A stretch of DNA of 64,000 nt. It comes from Adiantum capillus-veneris. Taxonomy: Eukaryota; Streptophyta; Polypodiopsida; Polypodiales; Pteridaceae. Positions within the stretch are counted from its first letter, which is position 1. Every line of letters starts with the position of its first letter. The notes beneath the pieces were generated by a model, which did no database searches, was not told the origin of the DNA, and saw only the letters and a program-made list of their open reading frames with translations. Shown piece after piece: positions 44,553 to 55,175 of this stretch. The DNA lies in the NCBI GenBank assembly GCA_014529385.2, contig CM043951.1:111931469-111995468 (forward strand). Reading direction: 5' to 3'. The position numbers and the translations under genes are program-made.

Positions 44553-46878
44553 ACCATATAGTGCCTTATGGAGTTGAGCAACAAGGTCTTCTTTACCTGG
44601 AATAACAAACCCTTCTGGTTGTTCCATATAAATTTCCTCTTCCAAGTCACCATTAAGAAACGCAGTTCGCACATCCATTTGATGAGCTTCTAAATCAAAT
44701 TGAACAGCAAATGCCAATAAAACTCGAACACTTGTAATGCGAACAACTGGTGAAAAAGTCTCTTGATAATCAACACCAGCTACTTGAGAATAACCTTTTG
44801 CAACTAAACGCGCCTTGAACTTGTCAAAAGATCCATATGCTTTTACTTTTGTCTTATACACCCATTTACATTTAATAGCTGTACGACCAGGAGGTAATTT
44901 AGTTAGTATCCATGTAACTTTAGAGATAAGAGAATCGTACTCTGCTTCCATAGCCTCTTGCCATTGATCCTTTTGTGGTGAAGAGATAGCTTCATCATAA
45001 GTAATGGGATCTTCGGAAGTAGAAAAAGCATTATCAGCAATATCGTCATCATAAACATGACATGAGCCATGTTCAAAATCAATAGGCAGATCAACAAAAA
45101 TATCAATATCATCATTGGCAACATTCAGAATGGATGGTTGTGAAGAGGAAAGTTGCTCTATAGGAAGAGTTTCATCTTCTGAAAGAAATGGAAAATCTTG
45201 AAGCAATGATTTAGTATCATCAGAATCATCCATGGACCATGAGCCTCCCATAAGCTGTTCGTTAAAAGTAGCATCACGATTCACAATTACTTTCTTGGAG
45301 GAAGGGTCATAGAATTTGTAGCCTTTGGAAGTGTCAGAATATCCAATAAAAATAACTTTAAGACCAGGAGCATCAAGCTTTGTTCGTGTTTCTTTGGGAA
45401 CATGAATATAAGCAATACATCCAAAGGTTCGAAAATGAGATACAGAAGGAATGTCACCTGTCCATGCTGTGATGGGTATCTTACCAGAGGGTGCAGTAGT
45501 AGGAAGATGATTCTGAATAAATACTGCTGTCAAAGTAGCTTCAGCCCAAAAAACACGAGATAAGCCAGAATGAATCAGCATACATCTTACAACATTGAGA
45601 ATAGTGCGATTCTTTCGTTCAGCAACTCCGTTCTGTTGAGGCGAATATGGAACAGTGTGTTCATGATGAATTCCACTGTCATCACAGTAACTCACAAACT
45701 CTCGAGAAACATATTTGCCTCCATTGTCACTACGAAGCTTCTTAAGGCGACGACCAGTTTGAAGTTCCGCAGCCTTGTGGAATTGTTTGAAAACAGATAA
45801 GGCTTCAGATTTTTGTCTAAGTAGAAATACAGTCGTATACCTTGAGAAATCATCAATGAAAGTAATGAAGTAGCGATATTGTGATCTCGAAGAAGGTAGA
45901 GGTCCACATATATCAGTAAGAACAAGATCCAATATTTCATGAGAATGAGTTGTATTTGAAAGAGGAAAGGGTTTGCGATTGTGTTTCCCAAGAGCACAAA
46001 ATTCACAAATTCCCATATGAGGATGGGCTTTAAGATCCATGCCATGAACAAGATCACGACGTTGAAGATCAAGGAGTTTTGAGAAATCAGCATGAACAAA
46101 ACGGTGATGCCATACTTTGCAATCATGATCACCTGGAGCAGTGAAAACATTTTCTACAGCATCGTTGAGAGAGAGTTCAAACAAATTACCATTTCGAGGA
46201 GCAGTGGCTATAGTCTGTCCATCTTTCTCAATTCGGCATTTGGTATGATCAAATCCAACAAACAGACCAAGATCAACAAGTCTAGCAACTGAAAGAAGAT
46301 TACGTTGAAGATCTGGTACATGTAATACTCCTCTCAAAATTCGAGTGGAAGAAGATAAGGTACCAAGATATAAGTCTCCAATACCCTTTACTTGACAAGT
46401 AGTATCATCAACAAGATAAACAACACGTTGAACTGGCAGTGGATGATAGTTATGGAGCCACTTAGACTGATATGTCATATTTCCTGTAGCACCATAATCG
46501 ACAATAAAAAATTATCCATCTCATACATGAAGTATTCTGTCTGGAGCAACTGAACATAGGACACAGCTTGTTTCTGGTACAATGTTGTTTCGATGTTCAG
46601 TAGCATATGCTCTATTCCGATCTGTGTCAAATCGACGCTTATAGCACATATGAGTGGGATGATCAGATCGTCCACAATATTCACAAGAAGAAGAAGAAGA
46701 GTCTCTAGATAAACGTGGTTGTTTTGTGGTAATATTGTGTTCTTCATCATATTGACGTGCCCAACAATCATCTTCAGTATGGCCATTTCTGTTGCAGTAA
46801 GAACATTGCTTATTAGGAAATTTGAGACGAGAAAAAATATTACCGCGACGGCCTTCGAGCATAAAAAGCCCGTTCCAT
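44552..46878 (-). pseudogene. copia POL, copy 3 (5'-RT part onward lost at junction, multiple lesions)
   Basis: Homologous to copy 1 POL down to KALYG in RT, where the junction cuts it. A 32-bp deletion near 46855 removes part of the basic N-terminus and shifts frame. A TGA at 46521-46523 (CGA in the other copies) and a TAA at 46512-46514 precede the protease, whose active site reads DYGA instead of DSGA. Downstream integrase motifs (RSDNGGKY, QNGVAERKNRT) remain readable. Confidence 0.9.
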
Positions 46879-47586
46879 CTATTGTGACTCAGTCTCCTCG
46901 TGTGAAATCATAGCTGCATCATGACTAGCATTACGACGTTCTTGACGTTGAGAGTATTCAATTAAAGACATGCAGGCTTGGTCGAAATCAAGACCATCTT
47001 TATTAGAGAGAATAGCAACAATGTTATCATAAGAAGAGTCCTTCACCGTATCAAGGAGAAGTGTAATCAGTTGCTTTTGTGGAACAGGATCACCGGCAGC
47101 AACAAGTTGATTAATAATAGATTTGAAAGATTCAATATAACCCGTCATGGGAGTACCAACTTCATATTGTAACTTGTTAAGCAACCCTCTCAAATAAAGT
47201 ATTTCTTTGACAGATTTCTTCTGAAAGTTTGCAATAAGGTACTTCCATACGTTGTGGGAAGTAGGCAGTTCGTACATATCAAGGAAAAGGAAATCAGTAA
47301 GAGCAGAAAGAATATACCGACGAGCTGCTTTATCACGTCGTTGCCAATCCGTATAGGCAACATTCCAATCTTCAAATATAGGTCCTTCAATGATAAGCAC
47401 GTTATCATTATCCGTATCAACAGGCTGAGGCGGACAAACACGATTTCCAAGAACAACATCGGAGAGTTCATCGCCTTCAAGAATTAACAACATCTTTGCT
47501 TTCCAGCCTGGAAAACCTTGACCTTGGAAAGGAGGAACAGAACGCTGGCCAGAAGGAAAGCCGTTGACGAGAATATTCATAGCCAT
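46879..47586 (-). CDS. copia GAG, copy 3
   Basis: MAMNILVNGFPSGQRS at 47586 down to HEETESQ and the TAG at 46879-46881. No internal stop. The gypsy insertion lies 17-20 bp upstream of the ATG, separating GAG from its leader and LTR. Confidence 0.75.
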   Translation of the reverse strand: MAMNILVNGFPSGQRSVPPFQGQGFPGWKAKMLLILEGDELSDVVLGNRVCPPQPVDTDNDNVLIIEGPIFEDWNVAYTDWQRRDKAARRYILSALTDFLFLDMYELPTSHNVWKYLIANFQKKSVKEILYLRGLLNKLQYEVGTPMTGYIESFKSIINQLVAAGDPVPQKQLITLLLDTVKDSSYDNIVAILSNKDGLDFDQACMSLIEYSQRQERRNASHDAAMISHEETESQ

Positions 47587-47606
47587 ATCTTGTTGCGAGA
47601 AGACGT

Positions 47607-48729
47607 TGTCAAGAGTTTTTTTGAGCAAGTGATTGCGCATATATACATACGCATGCATGGTGCATCAAATAAAGGATTGCCCATTTTCCTTAGCCAGGTG
47701 GTTACATGGGGCCTGCATGTGTACAGGTAGGACAGCATGTACATAGTGCAGCGATTTTCATTATTATCAATACTAGTGTGTTTTTTCTACAATAAGGAGG
47801 AGTTGCTAGCGCGTAAAACTTCTCGAGGAATCTATCCGCGGGTTGACGATGTGAGGTCAGCAGGTGCGTCAGATGGCATCTAGTGGCGTCAAGAGGACGA
47901 ACGAGGTCAATATTTGCACGCGGATGAGGACGGACACAACGTGGGTGTTTGCTTGTGAGAATTATGCAGAAAGGTCATCATTAGGACCACTTTTTGGGGC
48001 CACTTCACGTGGTGGCGAGATGCATTATTGGAAAAAAGCTGAGTGCCAGGTGTGCGAATGATGCAAAAAGGTGACAACTATGCACTGCGAGGTCAGTTTT
48101 TGGCCTGTTCGGGGTCCGTTTGAGGTCATCTAAAAGGCCAAGGGTGCCCAACTAATAAAGCTAAGTGTGGGAGCTCAAAAAAAAGAGAAAATACTAAAAA
48201 AAATGTGGAGAAGAGAGGAGGAACAGCCGTAGGTGTGTTTTTGCTCATTTTGGAGCCTGTTTTGGCCGTAAACTGCTCATTCGAGGTCGGATTTGAGCAC
48301 TTTGACATTGTAGACTAGGGTTTTGGGCCATTCCGGACGCGATGGCGCTGTCCATTTTGCCAACTTCCTCACTCTTTTTCTGCTGTTTTTTTGTGTAATC
48401 TTCTCCGGTGAGTGAAGCTTCTTCTCCAATTTGTGGTTGTATCTGGTATCTTTTACCCATATTGTGTGAGTTGTTTGCCCCATTGGTGTTGGCCCAAGAT
48501 CAATTGTATCTCCTCTTTTGAGCTGAGTTTTTTGGGTGTGTGTGTGTGTGTGTCTGTGTGGAGTGGGCAAGTGGATAGTCTCTCTCCTCTCACTCCAGAG
48601 ATGTGTTCCCTGTCTCGGCCAGGTGTGTTGTGTAAGCCGAGTGGTGCCCCATAGTGTGTGTGTGTATCTTCCCAAGAGTGTGTGTCGGGTCGTTATAGAG
48701 GCGCTGTGTGTGTTTTCATCCCGCTCACA
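47607..48729 (+). repeat. 5' LTR of the gypsy element (1123 bp)
   Basis: Starts TGTCAAGAG, ends CCGCTCACA. It differs from the 3' LTR by scattered substitutions, mostly transitions by eye, and by indels including a 16-bp stretch near 56081 that only the 3' copy has. Confidence 0.93.
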
Positions 48730-48750
48730 TTCTTTTGGCGCCCCCACGGA
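48730..48750 (+). promoter_or_regulatory. primer binding site region of the gypsy element
   Basis: TGGCGCCCCCACGG at 48736, six bases after the LTR, of the TGGCGCC class used by many plant Ty3/gypsy elements. Confidence 0.65.
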
Positions 48751-49804
48751 GGATCTTCTTCGAGTACCTTCTGCTTCGAGCTTCGAGCTTCGAGCTTCGG
48801 GATTACAGGTTGCAGGTTGCAGATTACAGATTACAGGTTGTAGGTTACAGGGACAGGTATAGGTATAGGTGATTCACATTGGTAGAGGTAGCTGGAGTTC
48901 AGTGTTACACTGAGAGTGGGAGTCAGTTGCAGTTGCCGTGGGTATGCATCACTTGGCGCCTGTTTGAGCGCATTGTCTGCTGGATTGTACGTTACTTGTG
49001 GAAACTGCCATTGTACGAATTTGTGGAGCCATACTTGGTTGTATTTGGCAGTCCCAGCCATTTCTGAGACTTGGTCTGGAAGATAGTCATTTCTGAGACT
49101 TGACTATATGCGATTTGCATTAGCCTTCGTGTGAGGGTCGATAGCGTGAGGTTTTTATTGAGCTGGGGGATTCTCAAATGTGGAGATCCTTTCGGTGATA
49201 GAGGTAGATGGAGCACCCTTTTTGTGACCTTGCCATAGGCTATGTACTAGTGAGTCCTACTTGATGCTCGGGTTCTATTGTTGACAGTTTATGCATACAT
49301 AGACAGTCTATATTTTGGGTTCCTACTGCTCTACTTCTGGGGAAACTCTGTCAAAATTTTCCCAAGTTATGATGGCTGGTTTTTTGGTATTTTGAGCCAT
49401 TTATGCTGTTATGTTGCTGAAAGTTTGGCAAAATCAGAGGTTGAGTCAGGTGTGCCTTCTTGGGAGCTTCATGGTTGGCTTTAATGGATGATCAAAATGG
49501 CCCTCAGTTCACTCCTTTTCATTTAACTCAAAGAATTCAGATTTATGTTCATGTGTCCAGGAAGATCTTTTTCCAGCAGCGCATAGTCTTTATGTTTGGG
49601 CCAAGAAGATTGAGAGAGATCCTGGAATGTCCTTTGCCTGTTGTCATTCCGATGATCAACTATGAAAACTCATTTGATGTGCATGTGTTTGTCCTTATCT
49701 AAAGTTGAGCTCCATTGAAGTTTCTGGGGATTCGGTAGTCAAAAGTTTTGGGTTCTTGCACGTGTGTTCGAAGGGGTTCTCAAAGCATCATAATTTGGGT
49801 AGCC
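48751..49804 (+). other. leader of the gypsy element
   Basis: Short tandem repeats GAGCTTC and GATTACAGGTTGCA at 48775-48860. From about 48945 to 49255 the leader aligns with the copia leader at 23955-24260 (shared words include CCTGTTTGAGCGC, ATAGCGTGAGGTTTT, TTCGGTGATA and GCCATAGG.TATGTA). No credible ORF. Confidence 0.7.
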
Positions 49805-50341
49805 ATGGCTTTCTCTTATCCCGAGTTTCATGGAAGAAGTGATGAAGATGTGGAAGAATTTTTGGAAAAGATGGAGTTTGCCTGCATTAGCAACCAAATT
49901 CATGACCCTACGCAAATGTTACGCCTTCTCCAAATTTGTTTGAAGAGTGATGCACGAGTTTGGTCTAAAGCATTTGAAGAGGAGTTGCGTGTGGCTGATC
50001 CACCTGTAAGGTTGAGTTGGGACAATCTACGACATGGGTTGGAAGTGGAGTTTGTGAAGATAGAAGATCCTGACAAGGTGTGGCAAGAAGGACAAGGTTT
50101 GGTGCAAAAGGAAGGTGAGCCAGTAGATGCGTACATACGTAAGTTCTCATTGGCATGGGAGCGGATGTGCAAGGCCTTAGCACCACAGGTACCCCCGCCT
50201 GACATGATGAAGAAGGACAGGTTCTTAGCTGGTCTTTGGGAGAATATACGTTGGAGAGTGGAGCTAAAGAAGCCTAGGACATATGAGGATGCACTAGAGG
50301 TAGCAAGGAACAAAGAGTGGAAGCTGAGGAAAATGAGCTAG
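49805..50341 (+). CDS. gypsy GAG
   Basis: ATG at 49805 (MAFSYPEFHGRSDEDVEEF), capsid-type helices with LLQICLKSDARVWSKAFEEE and LSWDNLRHGLEVEFVK, ending at TAG 50339-50341. Retrotransposon GAG domain, about 178 codons, shorter than usual because the zinc knuckle lies after the TAG. The next codon block stays in the same frame. Confidence 0.85.
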   Translation: MAFSYPEFHGRSDEDVEEFLEKMEFACISNQIHDPTQMLRLLQICLKSDARVWSKAFEEELRVADPPVRLSWDNLRHGLEVEFVKIEDPDKVWQEGQGLVQKEGEPVDAYIRKFSLAWERMCKALAPQVPPPDMMKKDRFLAGLWENIRWRVELKKPRTYEDALEVARNKEWKLRKMS

Positions 50342-53341
50342 TTAGAGGTGGAGTCTTTGCCCATGAGGTCTGAATTTCAGCCTATGGACTCTTTACAAGG
50401 TCGTATGTCAGGGGTTCATCATGAACCAGTGGTTCCTGTTACTACTCAAGTTATGCCAGCAGTGGTCACTACAGCAGTGCAAGATGATGGCCTAAGGCAA
50501 GACATGAGGCAAGTGGTTGATTTGATGAAGAATCTCAGTCTAAACATGCTAGGTCAAGTGGGAAATAATCGAGGTCGAGGGCAGTTTGCAAATCAGCCAG
50601 GAGGTGAAGAAAGGCCTAGGAATGGTGTTGGACAAAGCAATGGTAGGTTTTGGAGGCAGACACCCACATGTTATAATTGTGGAGAGTTGGGTCACATCAG
50701 CCCGCAATGTGATAAGCCACCAAGGATGGGGGGAGACATGTATCCATTGCCAAGACAGGTGCTAACTAGGTCAAATGATTATGGCATCGAAATTAAGGGA
50801 GACGAAGGAACCAGTGGATTGACCCAGGAGGAAAAGGGAAAGACAAAAGTGCTAAGTGTAGTCACCTTGGAGAAGACATCAAAGCTAGAGGATACATTAG
50901 TGATGCCTATTGGGAAGAGGACGACAGAGGAAAAGGAAGGAAGAAGTGTCCCAGGTCCTAGCAAGAAGAAGGGAAAGAGCCATGAAGGCGAGGATGTCAA
51001 GGCCAAGAGGAAAAGGAGAGCTCGTCGAAAGTTTCATGTTTCAGATTTTCCACTAGGGGATGGGCAATTAAGCTATGACTTGAAGGAGGATCTGACGAGC
51101 AGGAAGGCAGATGTTACTTTTGGGCAGCTTATAGAGATGGTGCCTAAGCTAAAGCGACAGTGGAAGAGGATGGTTAACCCAATGGAGAAAGAGCCAGAGA
51201 GAGGTTCAGTGAAGGTGTTGGCAATGGACGAGCTACCAGACATTTGTCCAATAGTAGATGTGTGGCATAAAAGGAAAAATTTGGGACAAGGTTATGTGGA
51301 TGGCGGAGCCCAAATATGCGTCATAACACACTCATGCGTTGAGAAGATGGGTCTCACAGTGGCTGGGGTGTCAGGGTTTCGGATCAGATTGGCAAACCAT
51401 CAAAAAGTAAAATGCTTGGGTGTTGTAAAAAGCTTAGAAGTGGAGGCATATGATGCAAAGGCAGTGGTTGATTTTCATGTGATGCCAGCAGGGTTGGGAG
51501 CATATCCTATTATACTGGGCAGACCATGGTTACGTGTAGTGGGAGCTGTTCAAGATTGGCGACATGGTACGATTAGCCTCTATGGAAAGACAGGTACCAA
51601 GAAGCTTTATAATATGGACACAAGGAAACGATTAGAGGAGCTTTATGAAGATGAGGATGAGTCTAGTGATGAAGACTCTTCCACGGTGACAGATGAGGAC
51701 AGTGATAGCACTACCAGCAGTGATGAGGATGCTGATGTTGCATTTCTTTTGATGGACAAAGAAATCCAGGAGATTGGCTTAGTTGCATTTGCGAATGAGG
51801 TTGAAGATGAAAGTGAAGGGCCTTATGAAGTGATTGAAGGGCTGATGCAAACCAAGGTTGAGTTGTCAAAGAAGCAGAAATTAATGACGCAAATGATTAG
51901 TGGAGACCTCTCAGCTATGGAGAAGGATATATTTTTGCATATGCTGGCTAGTTTTCCTGATTTGTTCATTACTTCATATGAAGAGATCAGAGGGTTCAAG
52001 GGTGAAGAGATGCATATAGAGCTGAAAGAAGGTGCTAAGCCAGTGCGGCAAAGGCTAAGAAGGATGGGTCAAGAGAAAATGGAAGCCTTCTGGGTAGAGG
52101 TGGACAAGTTATTGAAGGCAGGGTTCATAGTCCCTGTGGAGACCACAGAATGGGTGAGTCCAGTAGTAGTCAGTCCAAAGAAGGATGGGAAGTGGAGGAT
52201 TTGTGTAGATTTTAAACCCTTAAATGCAGCCACTAAGAAGAACCCATATCCTCTTCCATTCATCGATCAGATCTTGGATTCAGTGGCAGGTTATGAGAGG
52301 TACAGTGTGTGTGATGGTTTTTCAGGCTATTTTCAATTGAAGATTGCTCTTAAAGACCGCACAAAGACAACTTTTATTACGCCATGGGGCTGCTATTGCT
52401 ACACAGTATTGCCATTTGGGTTGTCAAATGGACCTTCCTTCTATCAAGAGAGAGCAAATTGGGTGTTGGAACCATTCATTGGTAGTTGTGTTAAAGCTTT
52501 TATGGATGACTTCTGTGTCTATAGCAGTAGGGCTGAACACCATGAGAAGTTGCAGATGGTATTGGCTCGATATGATGAATGTGGAGGACAACTAAATCCA
52601 AAGAAATGTCATATAGCACAGCCAAGGGTGAAGTTATTGGGCCATATGGTGTCAGAAAATGGCATTGAGGCTGATCCAGATAAGGTGAAGTCTATTATTC
52701 TTCTTCCATCACCTATGAGTACGAAGCAATTGGCAACCTTTATACACAAAGTGAAGTACATGGCACGGTTTATTCCATTGTCTTCGCAGCTTCTTTATCC
52801 ATTACAGCAAGTGGCAAAGCATGATCCATTGCAATGGGATGACAAGTGTGAAGAAGTGTTTCAAGAGGTGTTAGAGGGGTTGTCAGCCATGCAGGCTCCT
52901 GATTGGGAGAAAGTTTTTTATGTAAATCCATCAGTAGGGGATGATGCCATTGGAGCCATGCTATTGCAAAAGGGGAAGGGCAGACATTATATGAGGCCAG
53001 TGTATTGTGCAAGCCGAGTGAAGTTGGTAGCGGAGAGAAAGTTCTCGGAAGTAGAGCTAGTGATGGCCAGTGTAATATTTGCTTCTCGACGATTTCGTCA
53101 TTACTTGCTACCACGGCCTTTTGTTTTCTTGATGAGTTATGCCTTTTTGCCACAGTTAATTAATGGTATTAACATGTCAAATGTGGTGAAGAAATGGGTA
53201 ATTGAGCTGCAAGAGTTTGAGTTCTCTTTTTTAGTGGAAGATAGTACAAGGGCTACCCTAGCTGATTTGTTGACCTACATGGAGAATCCCCTTACTGTTA
53301 AGGAAGAGGTGGTGAGAAAGGTAGTTGAAGAAGTGCCATAG
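50342..53341 (+). CDS. gypsy zinc knuckle-protease-RT-RNase H
   Basis: In frame with GAG. Zinc knuckle CYNCGELGHISPQC (50670), basic linker, protease with YVDGGAQICVI (51295; DGG where DSG/DTG is usual) and PIILGRPWL, acidic Ser/Asp/Glu stretch (51650-51750), RT with RICVDFKPLNAATKKNPYPL, CDGFSGYFQLKI and catalytic FMDDF (52501), then an RNase H remnant whose first Asp is Asn (FYVNPS) and whose TDH-type motif is lost (FLMSYAF). It ends at TAG 53339-53341. Loss of the native RNase H catalytic residues is typical of Tat elements that acquired a second RNase H. Confidence 0.9.
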   Translation, partial: LEVESLPMRSEFQPMDSLQGRMSGVHHEPVVPVTTQVMPAVVTTAVQDDGLRQDMRQVVDLMKNLSLNMLGQVGNNRGRGQFANQPGGEERPRNGVGQSNGRFWRQTPTCYNCGELGHISPQCDKPPRMGGDMYPLPRQVLTRSNDYGIEIKGDEGTSGLTQEEKGKTKVLSVVTLEKTSKLEDTLVMPIGKRTTEEKEGRSVPGPSKKKGKSHEGEDVKAKRKRRARRKFHVSDFPLGDGQLSYDLKEDLTSRKADVTFGQLIEMVPKLKRQWKRMVNPMEKEPERGSVKVLAMDELPDICPIVDVWHKRKNLGQGYVDGGAQICVITHSCVEKMGLTVAGVSGFRIRLANHQKVKCLGVVKSLEVEAYDAKAVVDFHVMPAGLGAYPIILGRPWLRVVGAVQDWRHGTISLYGKTGTKKLYNMDTRKRLEELYEDEDESSDEDSSTVTDEDSDSTTSSDEDADVAFLLMDKEIQEIGLVAFANEVEDESEGPYEVIEGLMQTKVELSKKQKLMTQMISGDLSAMEKDIFLHMLASFPDLFITSYEEIRGFKGEEMHIELKEGAKPVRQRLRRMGQEKMEAFWVEVDKLLKAGFIVPVETTEWVSPVVVSPKKDGKWRICVDFKPLNAATKKNPYPLPFIDQILDSVAGYERYSVCDGFSGYFQLKIALKDRTKTTFITPWGCYCYTVLPFGLSNGPSFYQERANWVLEPFIGSCVKAFMDDFCVYSSRAEHHEKLQMVLARYDECGGQLNPKKCHIAQPRVKLLGHMVSENGIEADPDKVKSIILLPSPMSTKQLATFIHKVKYMARFIPLSSQLLYPLQQVAKHDPLQWDDKCEEVFQEVLEGLSAMQAPDWEKVFYVNPSVGDDAIGAMLLQKGKGRHYMRPVYCASRVKLVAERKFSEVELVMASVIFASRRFRHYLLPRPFVFLMSYAFLPQLINGINMSNVVKKWVIELQEFEFSFLVEDSTRATLADLLTYMENPLTVKEEVVRKVVEEVP

Positions 53342-55147
53342 ATCAGCAATGCACATGTGTTGTTCTTTGATGGTTCATACAGAAAGAGCCATGATGCAGC
53401 TTCAGGGGGTATAGCACTTTATGATCCAGAGGGGAAGCTAGTATGCAAGAGAGGGTTCAAATTGGATGCGCATAGTAACAATGAGGCTGAATATGCTACA
53501 TTGGAAGCCGGATTACACATTTGTTTGAAGCATGGGGTTCGAAAGTTGAGCATAAAAGGTGATGCCTTGTTAGTGGTGAAGCAAGTGCTGGGTGTGTGGA
53601 AGAGAAAGAACACCTCATTGAAGGAAATGTGCTTTAGAAGTAAAGGCCTGTTAAAAAAGTTCGAAGCATGGAGTATCAGACACATTGAACGTGCTCTAAA
53701 TGGAGAGGCACATGAAGCAGCTCAAGGCATGATTGGGGAGCTATTCGTGTTGAGGACCAATTTACCTCTTTATCATGGCCGGGAAAGTTTGGCTCAAGAA
53801 GAGGAGTTTTTGCTAACAGGAATCATTCCAAAGGAGATTCAGAAGTCTAAGAAGTATGGCTTTGTGCGTAGAGCATACAGGTACAAATTGATTGGTGATG
53901 TCTTATACATGAAAGGGGCTGATCTCATGTTGAGACGTGTACCTTGGCGGGAGGAGCTTTACAGAGTGTTGGAAGAGAATCATGAAGGCGCATGTGGTGG
54001 CCATTTTGCTCTAAAGATCACCTTGCATAAGATTTTGCAAGAGGGGTATGTATGGCCTAGTTTGCACAAGGATGTTCACCATTGGTGTAGGTCTTGCAAT
54101 AGGTGTCAAGCATTTGGGAAGAGAGTGTTGAAGCCAGAGCTACGAAAAACCATTATGGCGTTTGATGTGTTTGAAAAGTGGGGGATTGATGCAATAGGCC
54201 CGTTACCTATCACAAGCAGGGGCAAAATCTATATCTTGATGGCAGTGGACTATCTCTCTAGATGGGCAGAGGCTATAGCGGTAAAACAGATCACTGCAAA
54301 GGATGTGGCAAAATTTGTGTATGATGAAATATGTTGCAAGTTTGGGGTGCCATTAGAGCTACTTTCAGATAAGGGGCCAGGATTTAGAGCTAAACTGCTA
54401 GACTTCTTATGCACAAAGATGAAGATTAGGCACCAGCATACCACTCCTTATTACCCACAGTGTAATGGCTTAAATGAAAGATTCAATGGTGAGTTGGTAC
54501 AAATTCTTTCTAAAGTGACAGAGCACCAAGGAAAGAATTGGGATTTGGAATTGCCTAGTGCATTATGGGCTTACCGTACTTCGGTGAAGACAGGTACAGG
54601 GTTTACTCCATTTCATTTGGTGTATGGAAAGGAAGCACTATTGCCTGTGGACATAGAGTTGCCTGCGGTCAAGATGTTAGAGAAGTTGCTTGGGCCGCCT
54701 AGTGATGCATTCGAAAAGAGGCTCTTGCAGTTACAAGAGGTTCAGTTGGATAGGATGAGTGCATTGGAACATTATGGGCAGATGCAAGATAGGGCTTTGG
54801 CAAAGATAAATGAAAAGGTCAAAAGTAAGGGTATCAAGAAGCATGACTTGGTTTTGCGCTACAACAGCAAACTGGACAACACCTTCCAAAAGATGTTTCA
54901 AATTAAGTGGGAAGGCCCTTTCAAGGTAGTGGAGTGTTTCCCGAATGGTACATATCAGTTGGTTAACCTAGATGGGATTTTACATACGTCAAGGGTAAAT
55001 GGATTGCGTCTTAAGTTGTATCATGCCAGGTTGATGATGGTGGAGCAAGATGAGTTTTCTGAAGAGCGAGTGATGTCTGTGAAGGATGAGGAGACCTGTG
55101 ATGCGGCGAGTCTCATATCGCTCTTTGCTGCTGCTGATCATGAATGA
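53342..55147 (+). CDS. gypsy archaeal-type RNase H and integrase
   Basis: Same frame, beginning AHVLFFDGSYRKS. The archaeal-type RNase H keeps Asp in FFDGS, Glu in NNEAEYATLEAG and Asp in IKGDALLVVKQV. The fourth acid is doubtful (GEAHEAAQ where an Asp is usual). The integrase has HHCC (HEGACGGHFALKITLHK..CRSCNRC), catalytic Asp in WGIDAIGPLP and LSDKGPGF, Glu in GLNERFNGEL, and a C-terminal KWEGPFKVVECFPNGTYQL domain. No chromodomain is seen. It ends at TGA 55145-55147. Confidence 0.9.
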   Translation: MSNAHVLFFDGSYRKSHDAASGGIALYDPEGKLVCKRGFKLDAHSNNEAEYATLEAGLHICLKHGVRKLSIKGDALLVVKQVLGVWKRKNTSLKEMCFRSKGLLKKFEAWSIRHIERALNGEAHEAAQGMIGELFVLRTNLPLYHGRESLAQEEEFLLTGIIPKEIQKSKKYGFVRRAYRYKLIGDVLYMKGADLMLRRVPWREELYRVLEENHEGACGGHFALKITLHKILQEGYVWPSLHKDVHHWCRSCNRCQAFGKRVLKPELRKTIMAFDVFEKWGIDAIGPLPITSRGKIYILMAVDYLSRWAEAIAVKQITAKDVAKFVYDEICCKFGVPLELLSDKGPGFRAKLLDFLCTKMKIRHQHTTPYYPQCNGLNERFNGELVQILSKVTEHQGKNWDLELPSALWAYRTSVKTGTGFTPFHLVYGKEALLPVDIELPAVKMLEKLLGPPSDAFEKRLLQLQEVQLDRMSALEHYGQMQDRALAKINEKVKSKGIKKHDLVLRYNSKLDNTFQKMFQIKWEGPFKVVECFPNGTYQLVNLDGILHTSRVNGLRLKLYHARLMMVEQDEFSEERVMSVKDEETCDAASLISLFAAADHE

Positions 55148-55175
55148 TCTAGCAGGCTAGGGGATGGGCAAATTA
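55148..55175 (+). promoter_or_regulatory. polypurine-like tract before the gypsy 3' LTR
   Basis: AGGGGATGGGCAAATTA ends at the LTR. It is less pure than usual, so the exact primer is uncertain. Confidence 0.5.

Noticed and set aside
26606..53341. UAG reassigned to an amino acid in this organism
   Set aside because: TAG interrupts several otherwise good frames, but copia copy 1 POL also ends naturally at TAG after SLFLD, and the other stops are TGA or TAA of C-to-T origin. Methylation decay explains the data without a code change.
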